Part shown: positions 27,281 through 36,878 of the stretch, piece by piece
Position numbering within the stretch: the first letter of the stretch is position 1
Layout: each line of letters opens with the position of its first letter
Assembly: GCF_004364125.1 (NCBI RefSeq)
Contig: NZ_SNZV01000001.1
Coordinates: 372,001 to 436,000, forward strand
DNA: 64,000 nucleotides
DNA from: Sphingobacterium paludis
Lineage (GTDB): Bacteria; Bacteroidota; Bacteroidia; Sphingobacteriales; Sphingobacteriaceae
Direction: 5' to 3'
The notes under the pieces: generated by a model
Seen by the model: only the letters and a program-made list of their open reading frames with translations
Database searches by the model: none
Told to the model about the DNA's origin: nothing
Translations under genes and position numbers: made by a program

Positions 27281-28963
27281 ATGAACAATATACTATCTAC
27301 CAAAGATTACTTGGTTTTTCTCGTCTACTTCGTTATCGTTGCTGCCTATGGTATCTGGGTGTATAACAAAAAAAGATCTCGGGTTATTGGGGGCGATTCT
27401 AAAGATTACTTTTTAGCCGAAGGTTCCTTGACTTGGTGGGCGATTGGAGCGTCTTTAATAGCATCCAATATTTCCGCAGAGCAGTTCATCGGTATGAGTG
27501 GCTCGGGGTTTAAAATGGGGCTGGCTATTGCCACCTACGAGTGGATGGCCGCCATCACCTTAATTATTGTCGCTGTATTTTTTATTCCCGTGTATCTGAA
27601 GAATAAAATCTTCACGATGCCGCAGTTTCTGAACAAGCGGTACAATGGCACGGTAGCGATGATTATGGCGGTGTTTTGGTTAATGCTTTACGTCGTCGTC
27701 AATTTAACGTCCATTTTGTATTTAGGAGCGCTGGCGGTAAGTAGTATCTCCGGGTTTAGCATTGACGTTTGTATGTATGCCATTGCGGTGTTTGCCGTGA
27801 TTATCACCCTTGGAGGGATGAAAGTGATCGGCTATACGGATGTTATACAGGTTTTCTTTTTAATTCTGGGCGGTTTAGCGACAACCTATCTGGCGCTCGA
27901 TCTGGTTTCTCAGCATTATGGTGGCGAAGGCGTTATCAATGGCTATGGTATCATGGTCAACAAAGCTTCCGAACATTTTCATATGATCCTAAAAACTGAT
28001 AATGAAAGCTATTTGGATCTTCCGGGTCTCTCCGTATTAATAGGCGGTATGTGGATTGTAAACCTAAATTACTGGGGATGTAATCAATACATTACCCAAC
28101 GGGCCTTGGGAGCAGATTTGAAAACGGCTCGCAATGGACTGCTGTTCGCCGCATTCTTAAAGCTATTAATGCCGATAATCGTGGTGTTACCGGGTATTGC
28201 TGCCTACGTGCTATGGAAAGATGGTTTGTTTCAGGCGGAAATGTTGCAGGGCGGGGAAGTAAACCCTGACCGCGCGTATCCGGTGCTGCTTAACTTGCTA
28301 CCGGCGGGGTTGAAAGGCCTGTCATTCGCCGCTTTAACGGCAGCAGTAGTGGCATCTCTAGCCGGAAAAGCCAATAGTATTGCCACTATATTTTCACTAG
28401 ATATTTACCAAAAGGTCTTTAATAAGACTGCTAGTGAGCGCCAGTTGGTCAATACGGGCAAGCTAACTATTATCGTATCCATGATTTTGGCTGTGTTGAT
28501 TGCACCCCATTTGGGCATCGATAAAAAAGGTGGGTTTCAGTATATCCAAGAGTATACCGGATTTGTGTCACCAGGTATTTTTGCGATGTTCATTCTCGGT
28601 TTCTTTTGGAAGAAAGCAACACCCAATGCAGCGTTATTTGCAACTATTGGCGGCTTCTTATTGTCTGTGTTCTTTAAATTCCTGCCGACCTTTGCAGATT
28701 TATCATTCTTAAGCTCAACCGGATTTTCAGTGCTGAGCCCCGTCAGCGGTCTTTATGAAATTCCATTCTTAGATCGTATGGGCTTTGTATTCGTGATTTG
28801 TATTTTGGGTATGTACATCATCAGTGTGGTAGAAAATGCAAGAGGTGTGGTACCTAAGGGACTCGAAGTGGATGCCAAAATGTTCAAAGCACACCCGGGT
28901 TTCGTTGCTGGGGCGTTAGCTGTAGCGGTGGCAACAGCTGTATTGTATGCGATCTATTGGTAA
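27281..28963 (+). CDS. Na+/sugar symporter of the SSS family (probable xylose transporter)
   Basis: A 560-residue protein with about 14 membrane segments of the sodium:solute symporter family, SGLT-like subgroup. Marks: YFLAEGSLTWWAIGASLIAS with NISAEQFIGMSGSG (TM1 sodium site), GGMKVIGYTDVIQVFFLILG, NYWGCNQYITQRALGA, and LSFAALTAAVVASLAGKANS with TIFSLDIYQK. It lies 46 bp after xylA and is most simply the xylose uptake system of the operon, which has no ABC transporter. A bidirectional terminator follows. Confidence 0.92.
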   Translation: MNNILSTKDYLVFLVYFVIVAAYGIWVYNKKRSRVIGGDSKDYFLAEGSLTWWAIGASLIASNISAEQFIGMSGSGFKMGLAIATYEWMAAITLIIVAVFFIPVYLKNKIFTMPQFLNKRYNGTVAMIMAVFWLMLYVVVNLTSILYLGALAVSSISGFSIDVCMYAIAVFAVIITLGGMKVIGYTDVIQVFFLILGGLATTYLALDLVSQHYGGEGVINGYGIMVNKASEHFHMILKTDNESYLDLPGLSVLIGGMWIVNLNYWGCNQYITQRALGADLKTARNGLLFAAFLKLLMPIIVVLPGIAAYVLWKDGLFQAEMLQGGEVNPDRAYPVLLNLLPAGLKGLSFAALTAAVVASLAGKANSIATIFSLDIYQKVFNKTASERQLVNTGKLTIIVSMILAVLIAPHLGIDKKGGFQYIQEYTGFVSPGIFAMFILGFFWKKATPNAALFATIGGFLLSVFFKFLPTFADLSFLSSTGFSVLSPVSGLYEIPFLDRMGFVFVICILGMYIISVVENARGVVPKGLEVDAKMFKAHPGFVAGALAVAVATAVLYAIYW

Positions 28964-28980
28964 TAGTAAACTAGTAATGA

Positions 28981-29032
28981 GATAAAATAAAAAGAGTTTG
29001 CCAGACCGCTGGCAAACTCTTTTTATTTTATC
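28981..29032. terminator. 24-bp perfect bidirectional terminator
   Basis: The arms 28981-29004 and 29009-29032 are perfect reverse complements over 24 bp with a 4-nt ACCG loop. On each strand the GC-rich part (AGTTTGCCAG / CTGGCAAACT) is followed by CTTTTTATTTTATC. It ends the xylose operon on plus and the dioxygenase gene on minus, and it overlaps that gene's stop codon (29028-29030). Confidence 0.92.
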
Positions 29033-29909
29033 CAATTTTGACGGAGGTCATGGTTAAGGCGCCTGCGATAGGACTATCGTTAAATAAGATAATATCTTCC
29101 TTTTCATCTTGCAGCGCCAAACTGTATAATAGTGGCAAATAATGTTCTGGTGTCGGAATGGCTAAATCAAATGCGCGGCCTTGTCTTTTGAAATTAATGA
29201 GGGCCTCGTGGTTGCGGTCTTTAATAAATCCTTTCATGGCTTCATTGGCTTCTATAGCCCAATCGTAGCCGTAGCTTTCATGCAGATGCTTCCATGATAC
29301 CATACGTAAATTGTGCACCATATTGCCGCTACCAATGATAAGCACCCCCTTACTCCGGAGCTTCGTCAATTCTTTGGCCAGCGCATAGTGATAGCTTGCT
29401 GGCTGCGTGTAATCAATACTCATTTGTATTACAGGTATGTTGGCCTGCGGATATAGATGTTTCACAACCGACCAAGCACCATGGTCAAGCCCCCACTTAT
29501 GATCTAGTTGTACTGTCGTACTCGTCACAAGGGCTTTTGTCGCTTGGGCAAGTTCAGGACTTCCAGGAGCTGGATAGTGTACGTCAAAAAGTGTCTGCGG
29601 AAATCCCCCAAAATCATGTATGGTGTTGGGGTGCTCCATAGCCGTGACAAAAGTACCTCGCGTTTCCCAATGTGCAGAAATCACTAAAATGGCACTAGGC
29701 TTCTCCATTTCTCGGCCCAAACGACGGAACTCGTCCACAAATTCGTTTTCCTCAATCGCATTCATCGGACTGCCATGGCCTAGGAAAAGCACGGGCATTT
29801 TTTCGGTATTGTTTGCTTCATCCAAAAAGCGATTAAGCGCATTCAGCTTAACGGATTGCGCGATTGGAGGTCGTATCGTAGTTTGTGTACTAAAATCTTT
29901 TGTTGACAT
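29028..29909 (-). CDS. YgiD-type class III extradiol dioxygenase (DODA family)
   Basis: A protein of 293 residues closely resembling E. coli YgiD, a zinc-dependent enzyme with 4,5-DOPA extradiol dioxygenase activity. Visible: MPVLFLGHGSPMNAIEENEF (metal His45), VISAHWETRGTFVTAMEHPN (His80), TIHDFGGFPQTLFDVHYPAP, WGLDHGAWSV, IGSGNMVHNLRMV, PTPEHYLPLLY. The start MSTKDF at 29909 is preferred over 29948, which would add a Cys-containing tail (MDFCCVRQERIET) absent from the family. About 37 residues still precede the conserved core. An AraC regulator lies 86 bp upstream on the same strand. Confidence 0.9.
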   Translation of the reverse strand: MSTKDFSTQTTIRPPIAQSVKLNALNRFLDEANNTEKMPVLFLGHGSPMNAIEENEFVDEFRRLGREMEKPSAILVISAHWETRGTFVTAMEHPNTIHDFGGFPQTLFDVHYPAPGSPELAQATKALVTSTTVQLDHKWGLDHGAWSVVKHLYPQANIPVIQMSIDYTQPASYHYALAKELTKLRSKGVLIIGSGNMVHNLRMVSWKHLHESYGYDWAIEANEAMKGFIKDRNHEALINFKRQGRAFDLAIPTPEHYLPLLYSLALQDEKEDIILFNDSPIAGALTMTSVKIG

Positions 29910-29995
29910 GGTTTCTATCCTTTCTTGTCTTACACAACAAAAGTCCACAATTCGCAGGGCAGGCGGTATGATGAATCGGAAAAAAGGTAGTGCTA

Positions 29996-30826
29996 TTAGG
30001 ATAAAAGCCGTTTAATCTCCTTCCGAAATGCCGTTGGGGTTTGGCCAGATTTCTTTTTAAAAATATGGGAGAAATGTGCCTTATCTGTGTAGCCAAGCTC
30101 ATAACCAATAGTGGCAACTGGCTTGTCACTTGTCATCAATAAATTTTTTGCCTCAATAAGCTTTCGCGTCTCGATTATTTCTGAAACAGATTGCTGCATG
30201 ATACGATGACAGATGAGGTTCAGATTCCGTGCGCTCATAAACAGTTTTTCTGCATAGTAGTTGACGCCCTCAGGACGCCTGAAATTCTCCTCCAAAATAG
30301 AGAGGAAATTTTGGAACGTAATATTTTGGTTGCTGATCAGCGCGTCTGTTTCCGGCATTTGCTTTTTGCGCTCCGATTCAATCATAACGAAGAGGGCGCT
30401 CAATAAACTTTTGACAATGCCAAGATCGGGATTCACTTGTTTCATTTCGCTATCCATAAGCTCACAAAGTGTCAGTAAGCGGTCGAAGCATCTGTTCTGC
30501 TGCATGGGGATGTTTGCGTTGTTATGGTAGGCCGCATAAAGAGTAAACGTTGTTTCTGGGATAAACTCGCTCCTGAATCGAATAACCCAAAAGTCACATT
30601 CGCCATCCACGGCAAGTGGCTGAATGCGATGCATCTTTCCCTTGGCAACGAATATTGCAAAAGGGGTGGAGTATGTAGCTGATTCATAATCAATGAAATG
30701 CGTTGCCTCGCCTCGGATTCCAATGATAAGCTCTTCGAAATCATGATGGTGTATGTTGTTTGTCGAAGGATCGATATGAACAACATCCTTCAGCTCAATC
30801 CTGTAAATTTTGAATAGGTCAGTCAT
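29996..30826 (-). CDS. AraC family transcriptional regulator with cupin domain
   Basis: A 276-residue regulator. The N-terminal cupin reads IHHHDFEELIIGIRGEATHF; the C-terminal AraC domain has NLICHRIMQQSVSEIIETRK and PVATIGYELGYTDKAHFSHIFKK, ending KKSGQTPTAFRKEIK. It precedes the YgiD-type gene, probably controlling it. This AraC/DODA pairing recurs in other genomes as far as I recall; the signal is unknown. Confidence 0.92.
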   Translation of the reverse strand: MTDLFKIYRIELKDVVHIDPSTNNIHHHDFEELIIGIRGEATHFIDYESATYSTPFAIFVAKGKMHRIQPLAVDGECDFWVIRFRSEFIPETTFTLYAAYHNNANIPMQQNRCFDRLLTLCELMDSEMKQVNPDLGIVKSLLSALFVMIESERKKQMPETDALISNQNITFQNFLSILEENFRRPEGVNYYAEKLFMSARNLNLICHRIMQQSVSEIIETRKLIEAKNLLMTSDKPVATIGYELGYTDKAHFSHIFKKKSGQTPTAFRKEIKRLLS

Positions 30827-30909
30827 GTGTTTTGTTCATCCTTTACTAACATACATAATGTAAAACCTCTTATGATCTTTCTTTTCCAAAAGACCGTCGG
30901 CTTACGTTA

Positions 30910-30980
30910 GAGAAAAAGAAAAACCCAATTGCTCGTCCCTACGGCCTAGCCGCCGGTGCTTTGCATCGGGTTTCTCTCTC
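30910..30980 (-). terminator. probable terminator of the SusC/SusD (peptide) operon
   Basis: On the minus strand a long imperfect hairpin (outer arms GAGAAACCCGATGC and GCAATTGGGTTTTTC, with an inner CGGCGGCTAGGCCG stem) is followed by TTTTTCTTTTTC, about 25-90 bp after the SusD stop codon. Confidence 0.55.
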
Positions 30981-31002
30981 TTTATTTTAGTTAAACACGC
31001 CG

Positions 31003-32472
31003 TTAATAACCTGGGTTTTGTTGCGCGGCAATTCCTGGATTGGCGTTTATTTCATCTTGCGAGATGGGAAGTATCGTTTTAAAGAACGTGCGGTCGATCG
31101 TTGTCTCCCGTGTAGGCACACTGATTCCGGCGAACGCGTCATCGAAAGTGATCGGTTTGTTAAGGCGTACCATATCAAAGAAGCGAATGCCTTCCTGGAA
31201 AAACTCCTTACTCTTCTCGCTTAAGATCAAATCTTCACTCACCGTGGTTGCATCCACCGCTGGCAGGTTTGGCGATCGTCTGTGGATTTGCTGGGTGTAG
31301 TTTGCAGCTTTCACGCGATCTGGAGTAGGTAGTTTAAGTGCAGCTTCAGCGGCAATAAGATAGACTTCAGATAGTCTGACTACTTTGATGTTAACAGCAG
31401 TGTAGTTGGACGATCCTTTATCGCCGCTGAAGGTGGTCGACCCAAGGTATTTGTAGCAAGACCCTAGCCGAGACGCCGATGATTCATCACGTGCCATTAC
31501 TCCCCAACGAACATCGCTCATGTCTTGACGCAGCGCATTTAAAAACGATGTGCTGGCCAAGAAATTGCCCAGTGCGCCGGTTTGGTGTCCGCGCCGCATA
31601 AAATAGAAGCCTAGAGAGGCCCGTGCGAGGTCGGCTTGATTTTGCTCAATGACTAGCTCATAAAGTGATTCCGAACCGAATTGCGTTTGCCATGAGTTTA
31701 CCCATTGCGCATTGCTGTACAAGCTGTACAGCCCGCTGTTGATAACGTCCTCTGCTGCGGCCAAAGCTTCAGTATACTGCGCCATGCTAAGGTACACGCG
31801 TGCCTGTAGGGCTTTGTTCGCATAGTAGTTTAAGTAGCCGTCGCGCTTGGTCTTGGGTAAGCCTGCTTCGCCGGCCTTTAGGTCAGCGACGATCTGGTTA
31901 TAGTTTTCCTCCACCGTAGCGCGTAAGGGCGTTTCGTTGTAAGCTAAAGTCTTTACAATATTTGGTACGCCGAAAGCCGACTTATCATCTGTGAACTGTT
32001 TTCCATATAGACGCACCAAGTCAAAGTATGCCAAGGCTCGGAGTGTGTGAGCCTCGGATTTCGCCAGCGCAAAATTCTCGGTGGTGCCTGCCGTTTCTAA
32101 TTTCTGGATGTTTTCCAAGAGGTTATTCGCTTGGTAGATGACATTGTAGATCGTTGTCCAGAAACCCGCGAAATTGTTGGCCTGTGGATTATGGTTGAAG
32201 GTGTATAAGGCGTCTAATCCACGACCTTGCGAGAACAGTGTAACATCGCCGCCCTTTGCTTCACCATATACGATGAAGTTACGGCCATAGTACGCCGAAT
32301 TTGTCATTTGCCGTTGTATACCGTTGATGACAATTTGGGCATCATTGGCTGTTTGTATGGCGCGATCAGCGTCATTGGCATTGGTCGGTGGGACATCCAG
32401 AAAATCTTTGCACGAAGTGCTTGAAATGGCTAGAAGTAGTGCACAACTGACGATCTTTATATAGGTTTTCAT
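31003..32472 (-). CDS. SusD-like surface lipoprotein (RagB/SusD family)
   Basis: A 489-residue lipoprotein that binds substrate above its SusC partner. The signal peptide ends AISSTSC, followed by CKDFLDVPPT, the typical SusD beginning. TPR-like helices hold QANNLLENIQKLETAG and EAHTLRALAYFDLVRLYGKQ (the family's most conserved stretch). The C-terminus has KEFFQEGIRFFDMVRL and ends ISQDEINANPGIAAQQNPGY. The ATG at 32472 (MKTYIKIVS) is preferred to the one six bases upstream. It sits 17 bp after susC, last in an operon with a peptidase and a dipeptide epimerase, so the ligand is more likely a peptide than a glycan. Confidence 0.92.
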   Translation of the reverse strand: MKTYIKIVSCALLLAISSTSCKDFLDVPPTNANDADRAIQTANDAQIVINGIQRQMTNSAYYGRNFIVYGEAKGGDVTLFSQGRGLDALYTFNHNPQANNFAGFWTTIYNVIYQANNLLENIQKLETAGTTENFALAKSEAHTLRALAYFDLVRLYGKQFTDDKSAFGVPNIVKTLAYNETPLRATVEENYNQIVADLKAGEAGLPKTKRDGYLNYYANKALQARVYLSMAQYTEALAAAEDVINSGLYSLYSNAQWVNSWQTQFGSESLYELVIEQNQADLARASLGFYFMRRGHQTGALGNFLASTSFLNALRQDMSDVRWGVMARDESSASRLGSCYKYLGSTTFSGDKGSSNYTAVNIKVVRLSEVYLIAAEAALKLPTPDRVKAANYTQQIHRRSPNLPAVDATTVSEDLILSEKSKEFFQEGIRFFDMVRLNKPITFDDAFAGISVPTRETTIDRTFFKTILPISQDEINANPGIAAQQNPGY

Positions 32473-32489
32473 AGTCAAGTCTGTTAGGA

Positions 32490-35400
32490 TTAAAAAGTAA
32501 GTTCAATGCCGAAGGTATATGTCTTGCCCAGTGGTGTTTCCCAGCCACGCGTTCCATATTGTCCCACTTCCGGATCCGCCATTTTGTACTTCGAAGCGGT
32601 CAATAAATTGGTTCCGTTAAAGAAAAGTCGGGCGTTCGCTATTTTTGCTCGTTGCGTCCAGGCCGTTGGAATTTGATAGGCAACGTTGATATTTTTCAGC
32701 CGAAGAAAAGACGCGTCATAGATATGTCTACTGCTAAACTGTATGGCGTCGGTCAGATCGTTACCATCGATCTTCGGTTGTGAACCCGTAGGGTTGGTAG
32801 GCGACCACATATTTTCGTAGTAGTGTTGTGAACGAATACGTTCCCAGTAGTAGCCATCGTCGTTTACATCCTTTTCTGCACCATCATACAGTTTTCCCCC
32901 GAGCTTGTAAGCAAAGTTCAGCCCCAGTGAAATACCCTTATATTCAAAATCGGAATTGATACCACCATAAACCTTCGGCACGGCACTGCCGATAATCACT
33001 TGACTTGCCTTCGAATAGCTATAGGTTGCCGCCCGTCCGTTGAAATCGAAGTCACTCGTGCTGTTATTCGTGTACCACACGTTGCGTCCGTTTTGGAGAT
33101 CTACGCCTGCCCATTCATAGCCGTAAAACGAAAGCACAGACTCACCTTCTCGATAGATGAACTGTGCCCGAGCGTCGCCGTCGGTTGGATCATTCCAAAG
33201 GATATCTTTTCCGGCATCGAGGGTTTTTACTTTGGAGCTCAAGAAGGCGGCATTTACGCGTAGGGACCAGGTGAAATTATCATTCCGTAGGATATCGCCC
33301 CCCAAGTCCAGCTCGATACCACTATTGTTGATCACACCCACGTTTTGGAGCGCGCGGGTAAATCCCGTTGTACCTGAGGTGGGAACATCTTGCAAAAGAT
33401 CTTTAGAGTCTCGGCTGAAATACTCCACCGATCCGGTAAGCCTGTTCTGCAAAAAGCCAAACTCCAACGCAAGATCATAGGTGTTACTTTTCTCCCAACG
33501 CAGCAAGGTGTTGGCTAGGCCTTTATCAATATTCACCAACGATCCATCGCTAACCAAGCCGCCAGGGCTGCCTTTGTAATTATACTTGTAGTACATCAGC
33601 GTTCGCCAAGCAAAATTATCGTTTGGTAAGGTGCCATTCACCCCGTACGATGCACGCAGGCGTAGCGCGCTGACCAGGTCATTGTCTTTCAGAAAGCTTT
33701 CACGGTGCAAGCTCCACGCGCCAGAGACCGACCAAAATGTACCCCATCGGCTGTCGGGATGGAAGCGTGACGACCCATCGCGACGTAAGGAAGCACCTAG
33801 GAAATACCGCTCGTCATAATTATAATCGACACGACCTAGAGCAGACATTAGATTGTTACCCCATGAATAGCTATCTGCGCGGAAGTTTGCGCCGGTGCCT
33901 ATAGAACTGCTGTTACTTGATCCCAAATTTACGCCATTGCTGAATTGATAATCGGTAACATTTTTTTCCACCTCATAGCCAGCAAGTAAGCTGATGTTAT
34001 GTAAATCAAATGTTTTGTTGTAAGTCAACGTATTCGATGATACATACTTCCGGATGTTGTTGTTCCATCGGCTGGATGATCCTTTATCTGTCGCCCCATT
34101 AAAATGTAATGCAGAAAGGTATAAATCGTCTCGTACATCGGTATTGTCAAACGAGAAAATTGTTTTTGCGGTTAGACCGGAGATAATCTCCCAAGATAAC
34201 GACTGCACCGCGCCCAATCGTAGCGTTCTGGTGCTGTTGTCCCACTGATCGTTGTAATAATCCGAATTGAAGGCCAAGCTTCCGTATTGTGCTGTCCAAG
34301 GATTCCCCGTTTTATAATCAGTCGGCCAGTAGAACGGAAACAGCAGGTTTCTAGATTGAAAGAATGAGTTCGAACCGGTACTCCGTGTGTCGTTAAAGCC
34401 GGTCTTATCGGTGTTGGCTAGATTAAGATTGATGTTGTATTCTACGTTTTTGAATAAGCGCTGATTCAGATTTAGCCGACCTGATACCCGCTCATACTCA
34501 TTGATGATTGCCCGCCCTTGGTCTTTTGTGTAGGAAAGCGATGAATAGTATTTGGTGTTTTCTGTTCCACCGCTCACCGATACATCGTTGGTCTGAAAAA
34601 CGCCGGTGCGAAAGAGGTAATCTTCCCAGTCGAAAAAGCGGCCTTCGCGATTCTCGATGCCGTCTGTCATGCCGAGGATGCGTACATTAGACATTCGCGA
34701 AACATCATCAACTTCAAAACGGTAGCCGTGTCTGTTAAAGCGATTGTTTATCTGACCGAGAGCATACGTACTTGCTTCCGCATCGGTATAGTTGACTCCC
34801 GTAGCGTTGTTTCGGTTTGATGTACGGTAGTCATGGAAGATCTGGTACTCCATATTGATCTGCGCTTGCGGATCAGCAATTTCATAGTTGTCCGTGGCCC
34901 ATGATGGTGTGAAGCCAATGGAAGAACGAAGGTTAATGGATGGTTTACCTGTTTTTCCGCGCTTTGTCGTGATGACGATCACGCCGTTTGCCGCTCTGGA
35001 TCCATAAAGGGAAGAGGCGGCGGCATCCTTAAGCACGGTGATGGATTCAATGTCGGCAGGATTTAACGTGCTCATGACGTTCGAAGTCGAATAGATTTGC
35101 CCACTCATCTGGCCTACATTTCCGGATATAACAGGTACACCGTCAATAACATATAGTGGTTCATTGGAAGCATTCATCGAACCTATGCCGCGGATACGAA
35201 CGTTGGAAGTTGCCCCCGCTTGTCCAGAACCCGTAGAGACCTGTAGTCCGGCGACACGACCATTTAAGGCATTTTCAAATGAGGTAGTGGGCTGATCGCG
35301 TATTTCTTTCGGTGTCACTGTTGCTGCAGAGCCCGTATACGTGCTTTTGCGAGCCGTTCCGTAGGCTACCACCATCACTTCGTCCAGCGCGGTATCGTCA

Positions 35401-35693
35401 GGCCGTAACGTGATCTGTAAACTTTTCTGCCCGGCAATGGGAATCTCTTGTGAGGCATAACCAACAGCGGACACAATCAGTGTGCCGGTGGTGGGCGCGG
35501 AAAGGGTAAATAAACCGCTTTCATTGGTAGAAGTACCGAGCTGCGTACCTTTAACGTTTATGCTCACACCAGAGACCGGTAAGCCCGTGGCATCGACAAT
35601 TTTTCCTGCGAGCGCAGAATGCTGCGCATGGACAACCTGTATCATACTGCTACAGGCAAGGATACAGAGCGAGGTTAGTAAGTTTTTGTTCAT
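32490..35693 (-). CDS. SusC-like TonB-dependent transporter (RagA family)
   Basis: A 1067-residue outer-membrane transporter. Signal peptide to about residue 23 (VVHAQ), carboxypeptidase-D-like regulatory domain (about 26-105, ALAGKIVDATGLPVSGVSIN), then the TonB box/plug (MVVAYGTARKSTYTGSAATV, RIRGIGSMNASNEPLYVIDG, ITVLKDAAASSLYGSRAANG) and a barrel ending GKTYTFGIELTF. There is no STN domain, so it is not of the FecR/ECF-signalling type. It forms a pedal-bin pair with the SusD downstream. Its operon partners are the murein-type enzymes upstream (gap 125 bp). Confidence 0.94.
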   Translation of the reverse strand: MNKNLLTSLCILACSSMIQVVHAQHSALAGKIVDATGLPVSGVSINVKGTQLGTSTNESGLFTLSAPTTGTLIVSAVGYASQEIPIAGQKSLQITLRPDDTALDEVMVVAYGTARKSTYTGSAATVTPKEIRDQPTTSFENALNGRVAGLQVSTGSGQAGATSNVRIRGIGSMNASNEPLYVIDGVPVISGNVGQMSGQIYSTSNVMSTLNPADIESITVLKDAAASSLYGSRAANGVIVITTKRGKTGKPSINLRSSIGFTPSWATDNYEIADPQAQINMEYQIFHDYRTSNRNNATGVNYTDAEASTYALGQINNRFNRHGYRFEVDDVSRMSNVRILGMTDGIENREGRFFDWEDYLFRTGVFQTNDVSVSGGTENTKYYSSLSYTKDQGRAIINEYERVSGRLNLNQRLFKNVEYNINLNLANTDKTGFNDTRSTGSNSFFQSRNLLFPFYWPTDYKTGNPWTAQYGSLAFNSDYYNDQWDNSTRTLRLGAVQSLSWEIISGLTAKTIFSFDNTDVRDDLYLSALHFNGATDKGSSSRWNNNIRKYVSSNTLTYNKTFDLHNISLLAGYEVEKNVTDYQFSNGVNLGSSNSSSIGTGANFRADSYSWGNNLMSALGRVDYNYDERYFLGASLRRDGSSRFHPDSRWGTFWSVSGAWSLHRESFLKDNDLVSALRLRASYGVNGTLPNDNFAWRTLMYYKYNYKGSPGGLVSDGSLVNIDKGLANTLLRWEKSNTYDLALEFGFLQNRLTGSVEYFSRDSKDLLQDVPTSGTTGFTRALQNVGVINNSGIELDLGGDILRNDNFTWSLRVNAAFLSSKVKTLDAGKDILWNDPTDGDARAQFIYREGESVLSFYGYEWAGVDLQNGRNVWYTNNSTSDFDFNGRAATYSYSKASQVIIGSAVPKVYGGINSDFEYKGISLGLNFAYKLGGKLYDGAEKDVNDDGYYWERIRSQHYYENMWSPTNPTGSQPKIDGNDLTDAIQFSSRHIYDASFLRLKNINVAYQIPTAWTQRAKIANARLFFNGTNLLTASKYKMADPEVGQYGTRGWETPLGKTYTFGIELTF

Positions 35694-35818
35694 ACATGTA
35701 AGATTAGCATGGTTATTATTAGGTAATAATATCTTGTAGATCGACTGGAAGTAGCCTAACTACTATTCTGTCAGTTAGTGGGTTGTGCAGTGTAATAGGA
35801 TGTTGCAGAAAAGATCTG

Positions 35819-36871
35819 CTAGGCCTTCAATACGACACCGATGCCGGCCCGTTCGGGGATGTGGCATTGTCCATCGACAATTTGCAGACCATCAAAAATA
35901 TCGTTTCCGATTAACAGCGCGCCATCAAGATCTGCCCAATCAACCAGTGGCGCGAGTTGCGCAGCAGCTGTTATGGCGCAAGATGTTTCTGTCATGCAGC
36001 CTAACATTACCCTCATGTCCAGGCTACGTGCTAGCTCAGCCATTTGTTTGGCTTCGCGCATACCCGTGCATTTCATCAATTTGATGTTGATCCCGCTATA
36101 GACATCTTTCAGGCCCACGACGTCCGTAAGGCGTTGACAGCCTTCATCAGCAATGGTAGGGATAGGTGATCGCTCCGTTAGCCAAGCCATGTCGTCCACC
36201 TGCTCTTTGGGCATGGGCTGCTCCAAAAAAACGACATTGCGTTCCGTTAGCCAGTGGGTCATTTCGAGGGCTTCTTCTTTGTTTTTCCAACCTTGATTGA
36301 CATCTGCACAAAGTGGGACGTCCGTCACCGAACGAATCGTTTCGATAATCATCTTATCGGTTTCCAATCCGAGCTTCACCTTCAGCATTTTAAACGAGGC
36401 TGCTTCCATTACCTTTTGTCGTATTACCGCCGCTGTATCTATGCCGATTGTAAATGAAGTGGCCGGAATACGCAAGGCATTGAGTCCCCAAATTTTGTAA
36501 AATGGCTGTCCAAGCAGCTTTCCTATCAAATCATGTAAGGCAATATCGACGGCTGCCTTAGCGGCGGTATTTTTTGCATCGATATGGTCTATATACCGCA
36601 AGATGTCTTCGGTTTGAAAGGGCGATGAAAATGGTGATAAGTCAACCTTATTTAAAAAGTTCATGACACTTTCCTGCGATTCGCCCAGGTAGGGTGGCAT
36701 GCTCGCCTCGCCATAGCCCACAACACCCTCATATTCAATTTCGGTAAGTACAACCGGTGTCGTTGTACGGCTAAACGAAGCAACGGTAAAAACATGGCGC
36801 ATCGCGAGCGTATAAGGCCGAAAGCGTATAGAAAATTTACCCATCTTTTTGGTTGACCAAGCAGTATCCAT
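35819..36871 (-). CDS. L-Ala-D/L-Glu epimerase (dipeptide epimerase, enolase superfamily)
   Basis: A 350-residue member of the muconate-lactonising subgroup of the enolase superfamily. The catalytic KxK is Lys164-Val-Lys166 (MLKVKLGLE), the metal ligands are Asp190 (CADVNQGW), Glu217 (FLEQPMP) and Asp242 (IADEGC), and the second catalytic lysine is Lys267 (LMKCTG). This set is that of the dipeptide epimerases, which convert the L-Ala-D-Glu released from murein to L-Ala-L-Glu. It lies 7 bp after an NlpC/P60 endopeptidase gene that would supply that dipeptide, which strongly supports the call. A start at MGKFSIRF (9 codons on) is also possible. Confidence 0.9.
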   Translation of the reverse strand: MDTAWSTKKMGKFSIRFRPYTLAMRHVFTVASFSRTTTPVVLTEIEYEGVVGYGEASMPPYLGESQESVMNFLNKVDLSPFSSPFQTEDILRYIDHIDAKNTAAKAAVDIALHDLIGKLLGQPFYKIWGLNALRIPATSFTIGIDTAAVIRQKVMEAASFKMLKVKLGLETDKMIIETIRSVTDVPLCADVNQGWKNKEEALEMTHWLTERNVVFLEQPMPKEQVDDMAWLTERSPIPTIADEGCQRLTDVVGLKDVYSGINIKLMKCTGMREAKQMAELARSLDMRVMLGCMTETSCAITAAAQLAPLVDWADLDGALLIGNDIFDGLQIVDGQCHIPERAGIGVVLKA

Positions 36872-36878
36872 CTAATTT

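Noticed and set aside
31003..35693. Glycan-type polysaccharide utilisation locus
   Set aside because: No glycoside hydrolase, lyase or sulfatase is near; the linked enzymes act on murein peptides.
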